The notes below the pieces were generated by a model. That model saw nothing but the letters and a program-made list of their open reading frames with translations. It was not told the origin of the DNA and searched no databases. Source: Jeotgalicoccus meleagridis (GTDB lineage Bacteria; Bacillota; Bacilli; Staphylococcales; Salinicoccaceae). Taken from it: DNA of 64,000 nucleotides. The position numbers and the translations under genes were made by a program. This document shows positions 49,131-57,627 of this stretch, piece by piece. Position 1 is the stretch's first letter. Each line of letters opens with the position of its first letter. The stretch is taken from NCBI RefSeq assembly GCF_903994045.1, contig NZ_CAJEWD010000008.1, forward strand, positions 574,532-638,531, given 5' to 3'.

Positions 49131-51292
49131 CATACATTTTTCATCAATGTCTTTAATACTTCATTTATTTCATCTTCATTTCCAAGTTCACTTTTAAGTT
49201 TGATGACTTCCTCATTTAAAGAAAGCTCGTTTAGTGGACTTCCATCCTCGTAGAGTGCCCAAATTTGAGTGCCAGATGCCTTGTAGTCACTATATTTAGA
49301 TGGCAAATATGGATTCTTATCTTTATAAGCTTTAGTGTTCGCATCGCTCAATATTAAACAATCAAATTCTTTGGCAGCATTAAGAAACTCGAAATATTTC
49401 AAATACGACTCTACAAACACTATATCTGATAATCCTTCCGTAATCACTTGGCTTCTAACCTTGGACGTATCATTAGTAAAAATATAAAGCCTAGCATCAA
49501 AGTTTAACTCTTTGATTCCTTTAGCAATCCGTATGATATCTGTTGCACTTCTTGTTTCATAGAAATTACCAAAGTAGCCGATATTAAACACTTGATGATT
49601 TAAGTTTACATAGTTTTTTTCAATATTATAATAATATTCATCTAGTGATGGATGACTTGAAATAGTCGCTTTTTCTCTAACCATATTTTTAAAATCTTCA
49701 TCAAAACGATCCAGCATAGTCTCAGCTTGATTATTATTAGTAAAGATGATTTCATCTGCAAAGACAAATGGCAGTACTTCACACATATTATATAGGTTAG
49801 TATCAAAGTATTTGCTATAGGCATCAGGTGCCTTTTTCTTCAACTTCTCTACTTCCTTTATGGTAAAATATGAACCTTTTCTTTCCTGATTTTTAATATC
49901 ATACAATATAGGGTCAGAGAACTCCGCATGCCAAGTCACATTACTTGCTTCTTCTTTCATGTAAAAGGCCGCCATATGAGAACCTGGCCAAAGCGCTCTA
50001 GAGTATATTTTCTTATACTTCGTTAAATCCGTTCTTTTTAGAGCTTTTTCTACAAAGGCTTGTATATGGACTGCGCTAGAGAAAGAAGACGGTGTGTGAA
50101 TCATATGTCTCGTATCAATGTATGGGTCCGCTATAATTTCTAATGATGGATCCATCGCTCTTACAGCAGTCATATCATTGTGCACAACATCTACCGGTTC
50201 TTTGTTTTGATTGATTCTCTTTGCCATAACAATGCCACTTGTGTCCACAAATGGTGGGAAACAGTAACTCACATACAGTGTTTCAGCTAAGTCTTTATTC
50301 ACTTGTTGATAAGGATAAAACTCATCTTGTTTTAGGCGAATCAAATCAATGACCTTACTATAATCTTCAATATGCTCCACTAAATATTTGTTGATAAACA
50401 AAGCTTGAGAACGCATTCTATCAATTAATAAATTGCGCACATCTAAATCATCTTCATATCTCAAAAGATTTTGCATATCATCAATAACGTGGATTCGATC
50501 TAAGACATTGAACTGAAAAGATACTTTGGTTCTTGATAAAGTCCCTTGCCCTTTATAACGAAAATAAATAGCAGTCTCTTGATTGATTTTAATAATAGGC
50601 TTAAAAACAGTCACTATCTCTGCATACAAGGCGACATCTTCTCCATTATTCAAATGCTCATTGAACTGGCTATGAAGAAGAAAGTTTGTCGGTATAACCT
50701 TAGCACCGTTTAAAGATAAGTTTTTTCCTACATCAAAATAATGATTTGGGTATTGATTATTTTTATTCAGTTCCTTATTGATCACATTATTCCCATGATC
50801 ATCTCTATTATCAACAATTTCATGAAGTTGATTTAAGAGAATGGTAAATGGCTCAGCCTCTTCTAAAGAATGCTTTAAGTAATCCTCAGATAGAGTGTCA
50901 TCTACATCTAAGAAGCTTATATAGGCGTATTTAGCGTTATTAATTCCAACATTTCTCGCTCTACCTACACCGCGTTCTGAATATAAAATCTGATATACAA
51001 ACTCTTTATTTAAAGTTTCTAATAAAGATTCGCTTTCTTTATAATCACCATTAAATATAAAAATCACTTCATAATAACGTTGGTCTAAGGACTGTTTATT
51101 AAGTGAATTGACCAGTGTTTTAATAAAATCTTCCCCACGATGAACTGGGATGATTAGACTGATACCATGAGGTTTATCTGATGCTTGTAGAATAGATTCT
51201 TCTTCAGCCACCGCTTCATCTTTTAAAATTGCTCGTTTAATTTGCTTAATCTCTTTTAAACGTTCTCTAATTTTTAAATTAGACATGCTCAT
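49130..51292 (-). CDS. Bidomain glycosyltransferase: GT2 plus GT4-like domain
   Basis: 720 residues, probably cytoplasmic. An N-terminal GT2 (GT-A) domain (about residues 38-330) has ISLIIPVHRGEDFIKTLVNSL and the metal motif SFLDVDDTLSEDYL. The C-terminal 370 residues, from LYVSYCFPPFVDTSGIVMAKRI onward, form a GT-B-like domain (HAEFSDPI, YADEIIFTNNN, HPSLDEYY, NIGYFGNFYETR, LPSKYSDYKASGTQIWAL) shared with the 694-residue protein of the same operon. The domain is unlike ordinary GT4 enzymes, and I know no experimentally characterised member. Last gene of the second polymer operon; it starts three bases after the 69-residue gene ends. Confidence 0.75.
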   Translation of the reverse strand: MSMSNLKIRERLKEIKQIKRAILKDEAVAEEESILQASDKPHGISLIIPVHRGEDFIKTLVNSLNKQSLDQRYYEVIFIFNGDYKESESLLETLNKEFVYQILYSERGVGRARNVGINNAKYAYISFLDVDDTLSEDYLKHSLEEAEPFTILLNQLHEIVDNRDDHGNNVINKELNKNNQYPNHYFDVGKNLSLNGAKVIPTNFLLHSQFNEHLNNGEDVALYAEIVTVFKPIIKINQETAIYFRYKGQGTLSRTKVSFQFNVLDRIHVIDDMQNLLRYEDDLDVRNLLIDRMRSQALFINKYLVEHIEDYSKVIDLIRLKQDEFYPYQQVNKDLAETLYVSYCFPPFVDTSGIVMAKRINQNKEPVDVVHNDMTAVRAMDPSLEIIADPYIDTRHMIHTPSSFSSAVHIQAFVEKALKRTDLTKYKKIYSRALWPGSHMAAFYMKEEASNVTWHAEFSDPILYDIKNQERKGSYFTIKEVEKLKKKAPDAYSKYFDTNLYNMCEVLPFVFADEIIFTNNNQAETMLDRFDEDFKNMVREKATISSHPSLDEYYYNIEKNYVNLNHQVFNIGYFGNFYETRSATDIIRIAKGIKELNFDARLYIFTNDTSKVRSQVITEGLSDIVFVESYLKYFEFLNAAKEFDCLILSDANTKAYKDKNPYLPSKYSDYKASGTQIWALYEDGSPLNELSLNEEVIKLKSELGNEDEINEVLKTLMKNV

Positions 51293-51295
51293 ACA

Positions 51296-51505
51296 CTACT
51301 TTCTGACAAACTTTTTCATTTTTAGTCCTACTTTTATAGGTAAGAAATTTTGATATTTCTTCAATTGACGATTGAGCCTGTCATTTTCGTTTTTTAATAC
51401 TGATATTTGTCTATCTATATTTTTTAGTTCATTCAATGCACGTTCTTCTTTTTCTAATGAATCTAAAGCAATTTTTTTTAGTTCTTCATAAGTTAAATTA
51501 TTCAT
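51296..51505 (-). CDS. Small coiled-coil protein
   Basis: 69 residues from the ATG at 51505 (GGGTG upstream). Residues 4-55 form one long charged helix with heptad-like Leu/Ile spacing (LKNIDRQISVLKNENDRLNRQL). The tail is short and basic (KKFVRK). No signal peptide. It is squeezed between the TagH-type ATPase gene (10-base gap) and the GT2/GT4 gene, so it may be an adaptor of the glycosyltransferase-exporter complex. Function unknown. Confidence 0.65.
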   Translation of the reverse strand: MNNLTYEELKKIALDSLEKEERALNELKNIDRQISVLKNENDRLNRQLKKYQNFLPIKVGLKMKKFVRK

Positions 51506-51515
51506 TTTAAGCACC

Positions 51516-52424
51516 CTATAGATATTGAATTGCTTGCAAGTATCCCATAATCACTATAATAACTGAAAAGATTGACAGAAGCACTCCATTACCAATGCCA
51601 AAAGTCGTATCTTTTTCTTCCTTTGGTGCTTGATTTGTTCTTTGTCCTTCTATCATTGCTTTTTTATAACGCAGTTGTACATGTTTAGGTTTGATATTGT
51701 AACCTCTCACAAATCTTGCATATAGGCCAACAACTGGAATACAGTCGCCATATTCTTTTAATTCTCCAAAATGTATCCAAGCTGCCTTATTACACATCTT
51801 TTGGATTTGAGGAATCGAGTGACTGACAAAGAAAATTGTTTTCCCCTCTTCTCTAAAACTCTTCATCTTATCAATACATTTGTTAGCGAATGTGTCATCA
51901 CCAACTGATAGAGCTTCATCAACAATGAGAACATCAGGATCTGTATGTACCGCTATTGCAAACCCTAACCTTGACATCATACCACTTGAATATGATTTAA
52001 TCGGTTGATCTAAGAAGTCCTCTAGTTCAGAAAATTGAACGATATCATCATAACGTTCCTCAATTTGCTTTTCACTTAAACCGTGCATTAAACACTTCAT
52101 ATGAATGTTCTCTTTACCAGTCAATTCAAAGTTTAAACCTGCTGAAATCGCAATTAAAGAAGGTCTACCTTCAACGTATACCTCACCTGAAGAAGGAGAA
52201 GTTACACCACCCAAAATATTCGATAAGGTTGATTTACCAGAACCATTAAGTCCAACGATTCCAACTGAATCTCCCGGTTCTACTTCAAAACTCACATTTT
52301 TAAGCGCCTGATAATATTCCTGGTCTTTATTTCTAAAAGGCAGTAGAAAATTCCATAATTTTTTCTTATTACTCGTTGTACTAAACACCTTAGATACATT
52401 TTCCACTTTTACTTTATATGACAT
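51516..52424 (-). CDS. Second TagH-type polysaccharide exporter ATPase with C-terminal membrane tail
   Basis: 302 residues. The ATPase domain (about 1-245) has Walker A GLNGSGKST, signature YSSGMMSRLG, Walker B LIVDEAL and FVSHS. It resembles the TarH at 36413-37768 closely over this part. A basic linker (residues 250-275) leads to a single hydrophobic C-terminal span (GVLLSIFSVIIVIMGYLQAIQYL) ending the protein, a feature absent from TarH. It probably energises the permease at 56667-57476. Confidence 0.9.
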   Translation of the reverse strand: MSYKVKVENVSKVFSTTSNKKKLWNFLLPFRNKDQEYYQALKNVSFEVEPGDSVGIVGLNGSGKSTLSNILGGVTSPSSGEVYVEGRPSLIAISAGLNFELTGKENIHMKCLMHGLSEKQIEERYDDIVQFSELEDFLDQPIKSYSSGMMSRLGFAIAVHTDPDVLIVDEALSVGDDTFANKCIDKMKSFREEGKTIFFVSHSIPQIQKMCNKAAWIHFGELKEYGDCIPVVGLYARFVRGYNIKPKHVQLRYKKAMIEGQRTNQAPKEEKDTTFGIGNGVLLSIFSVIIVIMGYLQAIQYL

Positions 52425-52445
52425 TTTTTCACATCCATCTTAATG

Positions 52446-54530
52446 CTATTGAACACACTGTATATTCTTGACACTATAAAGTGGTTTGTTCAGATCACTT
52501 GCCATTTCTTTCATTTTTTCAGCATATAACTGATAGTCAATTTGTCTAGTTATATATAGGTTTTTATCTTGTGTTAAGTCTAAAATGCTATTCTCTTCGG
52601 TCAGTGCCCAGATCTTAGAACCACTGCCACGGTAATCACTTAACTTAGAAGGCACATATGGATTGTATGGCTTAATTCCAGCAGTTGTTGCATCAAAGAT
52701 TAACAGAATATCCATTACTGTTGTTAAGTTTAAAAATTCAAAATAAGGTGCATACTGATTCATTACAATATATTCCTTAAAGGCACTGTTTTGATAAAAT
52801 TTCATCGTCTTTTTATTCAGATTGGTAAACACATGAATTTTAAAGTTATTAATGTTTGCCTCATATAGATATTTAGCGACTAATTCTATCTGTCTAAAGC
52901 CTCTAGTATCATAGAAGTTACCAAAATAAGCGATGTTGATTTCATCCTCTTTTACTCTGTAAAAAGAATTGACCAAATGATATTGTTCACTTGGTAGAGT
53001 TGGGTGTTGACTAATAACGGCTTTACTTTTAACTAGCTCACAAATTTCTTCATCGAATCGTCTGAGCATATAATCCAATTGGTTTTGATTGGTAAAAATT
53101 AATTCATCAGCGTAGATGAACGGCAGAACCTCACAAATATTAAAGACATTGTCATCGATCAGATGATGATACTTTTGATCTACAAAGTCTTTTAAACCTT
53201 CAATATAATCCTCTTCCTCAATAGGTGCATATCTTACATCTGATGATACATCTGTATAAAGAGGATCAGAAAACTCTGCCACCCATTTTAAATTCTTATT
53301 TAACTTTTTAAGTTCAAAAGCCGCAAAATGTGATTGGGGAAACATAACTCTTGAATATATTTCTTCATATTTATTTTTATACATTTTATATGACTTAATT
53401 ACGCCATCAATATAATCTTCAATACTTTGCCAACTACTGAATGCTTGGGCACCTTCAAGGACAATTTGTGAATCAAGCAGATGATTCATTATATTTAAGA
53501 GCTTGTGATCCATATTTCTAATTCTAGACATGTCATTGGAGATGACATCAACCACTTGACCACTTTCAAAAATACGTTTAGCCATTACGTTACCACTTGT
53601 ATCGTTAAAAGGTGGGAAGCAATATGCAAGTACTAATTTTCTCGCATCTCCTTTATTTAAAGAAGAGTAGTAGATATTATTGACGCCATATGTCTTCATC
53701 AAATCAATTAACTCTTCTTTCGATATTTGTCCTTGATCAATAAAGGTTTTGAGTTGTGAAGTGAATAGTTTGTTAAAATATTGTAGTACCTCAGTCACTT
53801 TTTGATCGTATCGTTTCGATATCTTTTCATCGATATATTTAATTATGTTTAAGACTTCATTTAAAGTTGTGGGTAAACCTCTATCTAGTTGTCCACAAAC
53901 AGTCAGTGGTCTACCAATTTTTACATGTCCATCTAAGTTTGTGACCGCCATTAAATTAGACATCCAAATATTTATTCTAAAAGAAAAAGACTGGTTAAAT
54001 TTATGATGAAAGATTAATTTGCTAGGTATCACACACACAGCTTCTCTAACAAACTTCTCTACAGAATTCGCATCAAATTGTGTCTCGTTAATTGTTACAT
54101 CTTTAAAGTATTGCTTGTAAATCTGACCATCAATACTTTTGTTGTCACTAACTTTAGCTAGGTAGATAACGTTATCTTCATAAAGCATTTCATCATCTAT
54201 TTGAAGCGATAAACAATCATCTAGAAGTAAGACATGTGAATACTTGATATATAATTTGGCATCCTCTATTTCGCCTTGTAAAACATAGATTTTTTCGTTT
54301 TCTTTCTTAGAAAGTTCAGTGTAAGTGTCAGAGTCACTTGTACATAAGATCAGCTCGATATTTTTAGCCGTTTCTAACTGTTTTATATTACTCGCTACAT
54401 TATCATTAAAATAATCTACTTTTTGAATTATTGTTAATCCTTCAGGGCGATTTTGTGTAAGTGAGGAAATAACATTATTTATATAGTCAGAATTAGCATC
54501 TACAATATTAATTTTATTAACTAACTCCAT
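52446..54530 (-). CDS. Large glycosyltransferase-like protein, paralogue of 49130-51292
   Basis: 694 residues. The C-terminal 400 (from LVLAYCFPPFNDTSGNVMAKRI) share a run of motifs with the 720-residue protein: VAEFSDPLY, CEVLPFIYADELIFTNQNQ, SQHPTLPSEQY, NIAYFGNFYDTRGF and VPSKLSDYRGSGSKIWAL. The N-terminal 280 residues lack a clear GT2 DxD site but carry a similar layout (RPLTVCGQLDRGLPTT..), so this half may be degenerate or differently specialised. Its start overlaps the stop of the 206-residue gene by one base. Function inferred as sugar transfer in polymer assembly. Confidence 0.65.
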   Translation of the reverse strand: MELVNKINIVDANSDYINNVISSLTQNRPEGLTIIQKVDYFNDNVASNIKQLETAKNIELILCTSDSDTYTELSKKENEKIYVLQGEIEDAKLYIKYSHVLLLDDCLSLQIDDEMLYEDNVIYLAKVSDNKSIDGQIYKQYFKDVTINETQFDANSVEKFVREAVCVIPSKLIFHHKFNQSFSFRINIWMSNLMAVTNLDGHVKIGRPLTVCGQLDRGLPTTLNEVLNIIKYIDEKISKRYDQKVTEVLQYFNKLFTSQLKTFIDQGQISKEELIDLMKTYGVNNIYYSSLNKGDARKLVLAYCFPPFNDTSGNVMAKRIFESGQVVDVISNDMSRIRNMDHKLLNIMNHLLDSQIVLEGAQAFSSWQSIEDYIDGVIKSYKMYKNKYEEIYSRVMFPQSHFAAFELKKLNKNLKWVAEFSDPLYTDVSSDVRYAPIEEEDYIEGLKDFVDQKYHHLIDDNVFNICEVLPFIYADELIFTNQNQLDYMLRRFDEEICELVKSKAVISQHPTLPSEQYHLVNSFYRVKEDEINIAYFGNFYDTRGFRQIELVAKYLYEANINNFKIHVFTNLNKKTMKFYQNSAFKEYIVMNQYAPYFEFLNLTTVMDILLIFDATTAGIKPYNPYVPSKLSDYRGSGSKIWALTEENSILDLTQDKNLYITRQIDYQLYAEKMKEMASDLNKPLYSVKNIQCVQ

Positions 54531-55150
54531 TAGTACCCTCTTTTCTTATTCCAATATGCAACTTGAAGTTTACCAAGCTTAGAATCTCTTAATTGTTCTA
54601 ATCTCTTTAATGATTGTTTGTATTTTTCCATCAATTCTAAATAACGATTTTCAAGGTCATCATCATTTTGACTCATGCCACCTTGACGTAGAAGCTGGTT
54701 TTCTCTTTCCAACATAGTCACCGTTTCATTTTTCTTATCTTGCTCTCTTAAGAGACTTTCGACGATTTCTAATTCATAGGATTGTTTTTGTACAATTACA
54801 TTCCGATTCAAACGTTGATACTTTTCATAAACATCAACATTACTTTCAGCGTAGCTTAGTAAATAAGTATTATCTCTGTAGTCAATATCTTGAATATCTT
54901 TTTGCTGTTTTAAAAATTCAATATTTATTTGTGTATGACTTAATTTAAATGTCAGTTCACTTTTATCATTGATCATTTCTAAGACATTTATAACATCTGG
55001 AACACTTAAAAGGCTTAAATCAACATACTTTTTCTGCTTATATTTCCATAAATTTTCTATGAGTGAAGTGGCATCAAGTAAACTACTTAAAACTAAAGTG
55101 ACAGACTGAGTCTCCTCTTTGTCATTTAATTCAACGAGATAACTACTCAT
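54530..55150 (-). CDS. Coiled-coil protein of unknown function
   Basis: 206 residues from the ATG at 55150 (AGGTGA upstream). The N-terminal 100 residues look alpha/beta; from about residue 100 to the end they are one or two long helices (QKQSYELEIVESLLREQDKK, LENRYLELMEKYKQSLKRLEQL). A basic C-terminus follows (WNKKRGY). No membrane span. It overlaps the 124-residue gene by eight bases. A structural or molecular-ruler role in polymer assembly is possible, as for coiled coils in other ABC-dependent polysaccharide systems, but not shown. Confidence 0.6.
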   Translation of the reverse strand: MSSYLVELNDKEETQSVTLVLSSLLDATSLIENLWKYKQKKYVDLSLLSVPDVINVLEMINDKSELTFKLSHTQINIEFLKQQKDIQDIDYRDNTYLLSYAESNVDVYEKYQRLNRNVIVQKQSYELEIVESLLREQDKKNETVTMLERENQLLRQGGMSQNDDDLENRYLELMEKYKQSLKRLEQLRDSKLGKLQVAYWNKKRGY

Positions 55151-55517
55151 CACCAGTCACCTTCTTATAATTGACCGATTTATTGTCATAAACTCGAGCA
55201 TTTGTCTTCTCTTCTTTGGCGTAAGCTCGAATCGTATAGCGTCCTGAAGGGATGTCAAAGTTGAAAGTATTTGATTTACCATAACCCGTTTTAATCGTTT
55301 CTATTTTCCCTTTTCTATCAATTAAATCTATTGCATACTCCATCTTATCTCCCGTTGCATCGATAATGACATTGAGCGTATTTTCTTTTTCAATAAAAAT
55401 CTTATTTAATCTAAGTTTAGGAGAGGCATTATTTACAAGTTCACTTGTTTCTCTCATTATATTTTCAATATGTGCCTCTAAATCGTGATACGCTTTTTCC
55501 CAATCAACTCCAGCCAT
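55143..55517 (-). CDS. Small beta-rich protein of unknown function
   Basis: 124 residues from the ATG at 55517 (GAGGTG upstream). A short N-terminal helix (DWEKAYHDLEAHIENIM) precedes a beta-sandwich-like region (LNVIIDATGDKMEYAIDLIDR, FNFDIPSGRYTIRAYA) like one Ig or fibronectin-type fold. No signal peptide. It overlaps the GT4 gene upstream by 14 bases. Similar stretches occur in the N-terminal halves of the large TarL-like protein in this window, so it may be a carbohydrate- or protein-binding module. Confidence 0.55.
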   Translation of the reverse strand: MAGVDWEKAYHDLEAHIENIMRETSELVNNASPKLRLNKIFIEKENTLNVIIDATGDKMEYAIDLIDRKGKIETIKTGYGKSNTFNFDIPSGRYTIRAYAKEEKTNARVYDNKSVNYKKVTGDE

Positions 55518-56655
55518 TGACAATCACCTCAATTTCTTTGTTTATCACAGTTTCTAAACCTGCCTGTTCTTGTATAGAAACTGAAGCATTCTTACTCATT
55601 TTTTTAAATTGCTTAGGATTTTTATATAAATAATCAATATTATCGACCATTTCTTTCACATCATCTCTCTTAGCTAGCATTCCCGTTTTCTTGTGTTCAA
55701 TAAATTCAGGAATACCTCCAATTGCATTGGTCACTGGAACAAGTCCACTACTCATAGCTTCGCCTAAAGAGACACCTTGTGAGTCATGTCTAGATGGGCC
55801 TAAAAATATGCCATGTTCAGCATGAATCTTAGGGATTTCATCCTGTTGAACGAATCCTTTATGCAAATGAACGTTATCAAACTGCTGTAGTGAATTAGTA
55901 ATCACATTGAAGAGCTTTCCATCACCGTATATATTAAATTCTAATTTTTTGAAGTATCGCTTCTTGCTTAACTGTTTGATTACATCTGCAGTTATATCGT
56001 TGGCATAGTTACGTGCTGTAAAGGGACGAATACTACAAATTTTTAAGCGGTCGTGTCGATCTTTTTTCTGATAAGTAAAAAGTTCCCCATCAATAATATT
56101 GTGAATAATCGTGAATTTTTCAGGTACAACACCCACATATGGATCGACATACAGTTCTTTAAATCTTTTTGATACATAGACAAATTTTATATTTAAATCG
56201 TCCCTGGTCATCAATTCTTTTAAAAATTCTCTTTGAGGCTCAAAAACCGAATCTTTTCTTTCTAGTGCTGAATCTAACTGACTGATATTTTCTAAAAAGT
56301 TATAATATCGACGATGCCATGCTTCTGCTTCAAAACCATGTAACCATACGACAATATTCGGTCTTTCTTCTTTAGATAACGCATCAATGCCATGAAACAT
56401 TTTAGGGTTAACAAAGTGCATCATCACTGTTTGATAGGCATTTTGTTTTAAATATGATGCAATTTGATATTCATCCATGTACTTAATATGTACACCATCG
56501 TAAAATTTATCTTTTATTACCCGAGTTGTTAAAACGACAACATCTACTTTTAGACCTTTATCTTGATAGGCTTTAACCCTCCTATGTAAGAAGCTATTTG
56601 AGTAGAGATTATCCAAAGTCGGATATGCGTTACTGATCAATAAATATTTTTCCAT
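55504..56655 (-). CDS. Glycosyltransferase family 4
   Basis: 383-residue GT-B enzyme. The acceptor half has NAYPTLDNLYSNSFLHRRVKAY and WLHGFEAEAWHRRY; the donor half has KICSIRPFTARNYAND, FNIYGDGKLFN, GIFLGPSRHDSQGVSLGEAMSSGLVPV with the E-x7-E pair, and GIPEFIEHKKTGML. The WLHG...H pattern suggests a surface-polymer transferase. AGGTGG precedes the ATG. It follows the permease gene by 11 bases. Confidence 0.9.
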   Translation of the reverse strand: MEKYLLISNAYPTLDNLYSNSFLHRRVKAYQDKGLKVDVVVLTTRVIKDKFYDGVHIKYMDEYQIASYLKQNAYQTVMMHFVNPKMFHGIDALSKEERPNIVVWLHGFEAEAWHRRYYNFLENISQLDSALERKDSVFEPQREFLKELMTRDDLNIKFVYVSKRFKELYVDPYVGVVPEKFTIIHNIIDGELFTYQKKDRHDRLKICSIRPFTARNYANDITADVIKQLSKKRYFKKLEFNIYGDGKLFNVITNSLQQFDNVHLHKGFVQQDEIPKIHAEHGIFLGPSRHDSQGVSLGEAMSSGLVPVTNAIGGIPEFIEHKKTGMLAKRDDVKEMVDNIDYLYKNPKQFKKMSKNASVSIQEQAGLETVINKEIEVIVNGWS

Positions 56656-56666
56656 GTGTTACCACC

Positions 56667-57476
56667 TTATAAGTAATCAATTAGTTTGTAACGGAATTTA
56701 ACGTGTAAATAACTACCAATCAATAATAGTGCTGCTGCTATGGCCCAGAAGTATATATGCTGCTCCATACTTCCGTATAGGAAACCATCACCATATATAA
56801 GTGCATTTCTAAAATTCATCACTAAATAGGCAAATGGGTTCAAATCAGAAATCATCTGTAATAAACCACCCCGTTCACCGGGTTGCCAGAAAATTGGTGT
56901 TAGGAAAAAGCCCATGCGAATGATATTTTGTAATATATTTCTAAAGTCCCTAACCAAAATAATCAAGGTGCTCATTATTAGATTTATAGCAAAAATTAAG
57001 ATAAAAGATGCGACGACAAAGTATATTAGTGAAAGGTAATATACAGGATTGACGTAGCTATTGAATACAGAAATTACGATCAAGATTAAAGTCATAAATG
57101 ATAAATTAATCAAGCTGTTCATGAAAGAGATAGATAATAGTACACTTGATGGAAATCTCATCTTTGTTACTAAACCGAGCTGTGCATAAATTGCATTGGA
57201 GCCACCATTAATGGCCTGAGAAATAAATAACCAAGGGAATAGACCTGAAATTAAATAGACAATAAAAGGTATACCGGCCTCTGGTGCTGTCGCACCTCTT
57301 AGTCCTAAGCCAAAAATGAGATAGTAAATTGCAGCCTGCATGAGTGGCTGCAGGATATTCCAAAACAAACCTAAATAATGGTTTGAGTACTCACTTTTTA
57401 AATTGTAAATAGATAACTTCCAAACTAACTCTCTGTTTTGAAACTGTTCTTTTAGCAATGAAAATACATGGTTCAT
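56667..57476 (-). CDS. Second TagG-type polysaccharide exporter permease
   Basis: ABC-2 permease of 269 residues with six hydrophobic spans and an N-terminal amphipathic region (FQNRELVWKLSIYNLKSEYSNHYLGLFWNIL) like TagG. It opens the second polymer operon; the matching ATPase is five genes downstream. AGAGGG precedes the ATG, and the 110-base gap upstream is free of genes, so the promoter is probably there. Confidence 0.9.
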   Translation of the reverse strand: MNHVFSLLKEQFQNRELVWKLSIYNLKSEYSNHYLGLFWNILQPLMQAAIYYLIFGLGLRGATAPEAGIPFIVYLISGLFPWLFISQAINGGSNAIYAQLGLVTKMRFPSSVLLSISFMNSLINLSFMTLILIVISVFNSYVNPVYYLSLIYFVVASFILIFAINLIMSTLIILVRDFRNILQNIIRMGFFLTPIFWQPGERGGLLQMISDLNPFAYLVMNFRNALIYGDGFLYGSMEQHIYFWAIAAALLLIGSYLHVKFRYKLIDYL

Positions 57477-57570
57477 ATTTGACCCTCTTATACTTTATGT
57501 TTTAGGAAACTACATTCTATTAATTATAATAAATTCGTTATAACATGTCATTTAAAAACAAGACGATATA

Positions 57571-57613
57571 AACTAAAAGGGCTTGACTGCCTTTGTTTTT
57601 TTGGCAATCAAGC
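57571..57613 (-). terminator. Terminator after the acyltransferase pseudogene
   Basis: GCTTGATTGCC ... GGCAGTCAAGC on the minus strand followed by CCTTTTAG, upstream of the second polymer operon. Confidence 0.8.
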
Positions 57614-57627
57614 ACTCCTTCTCGTTT

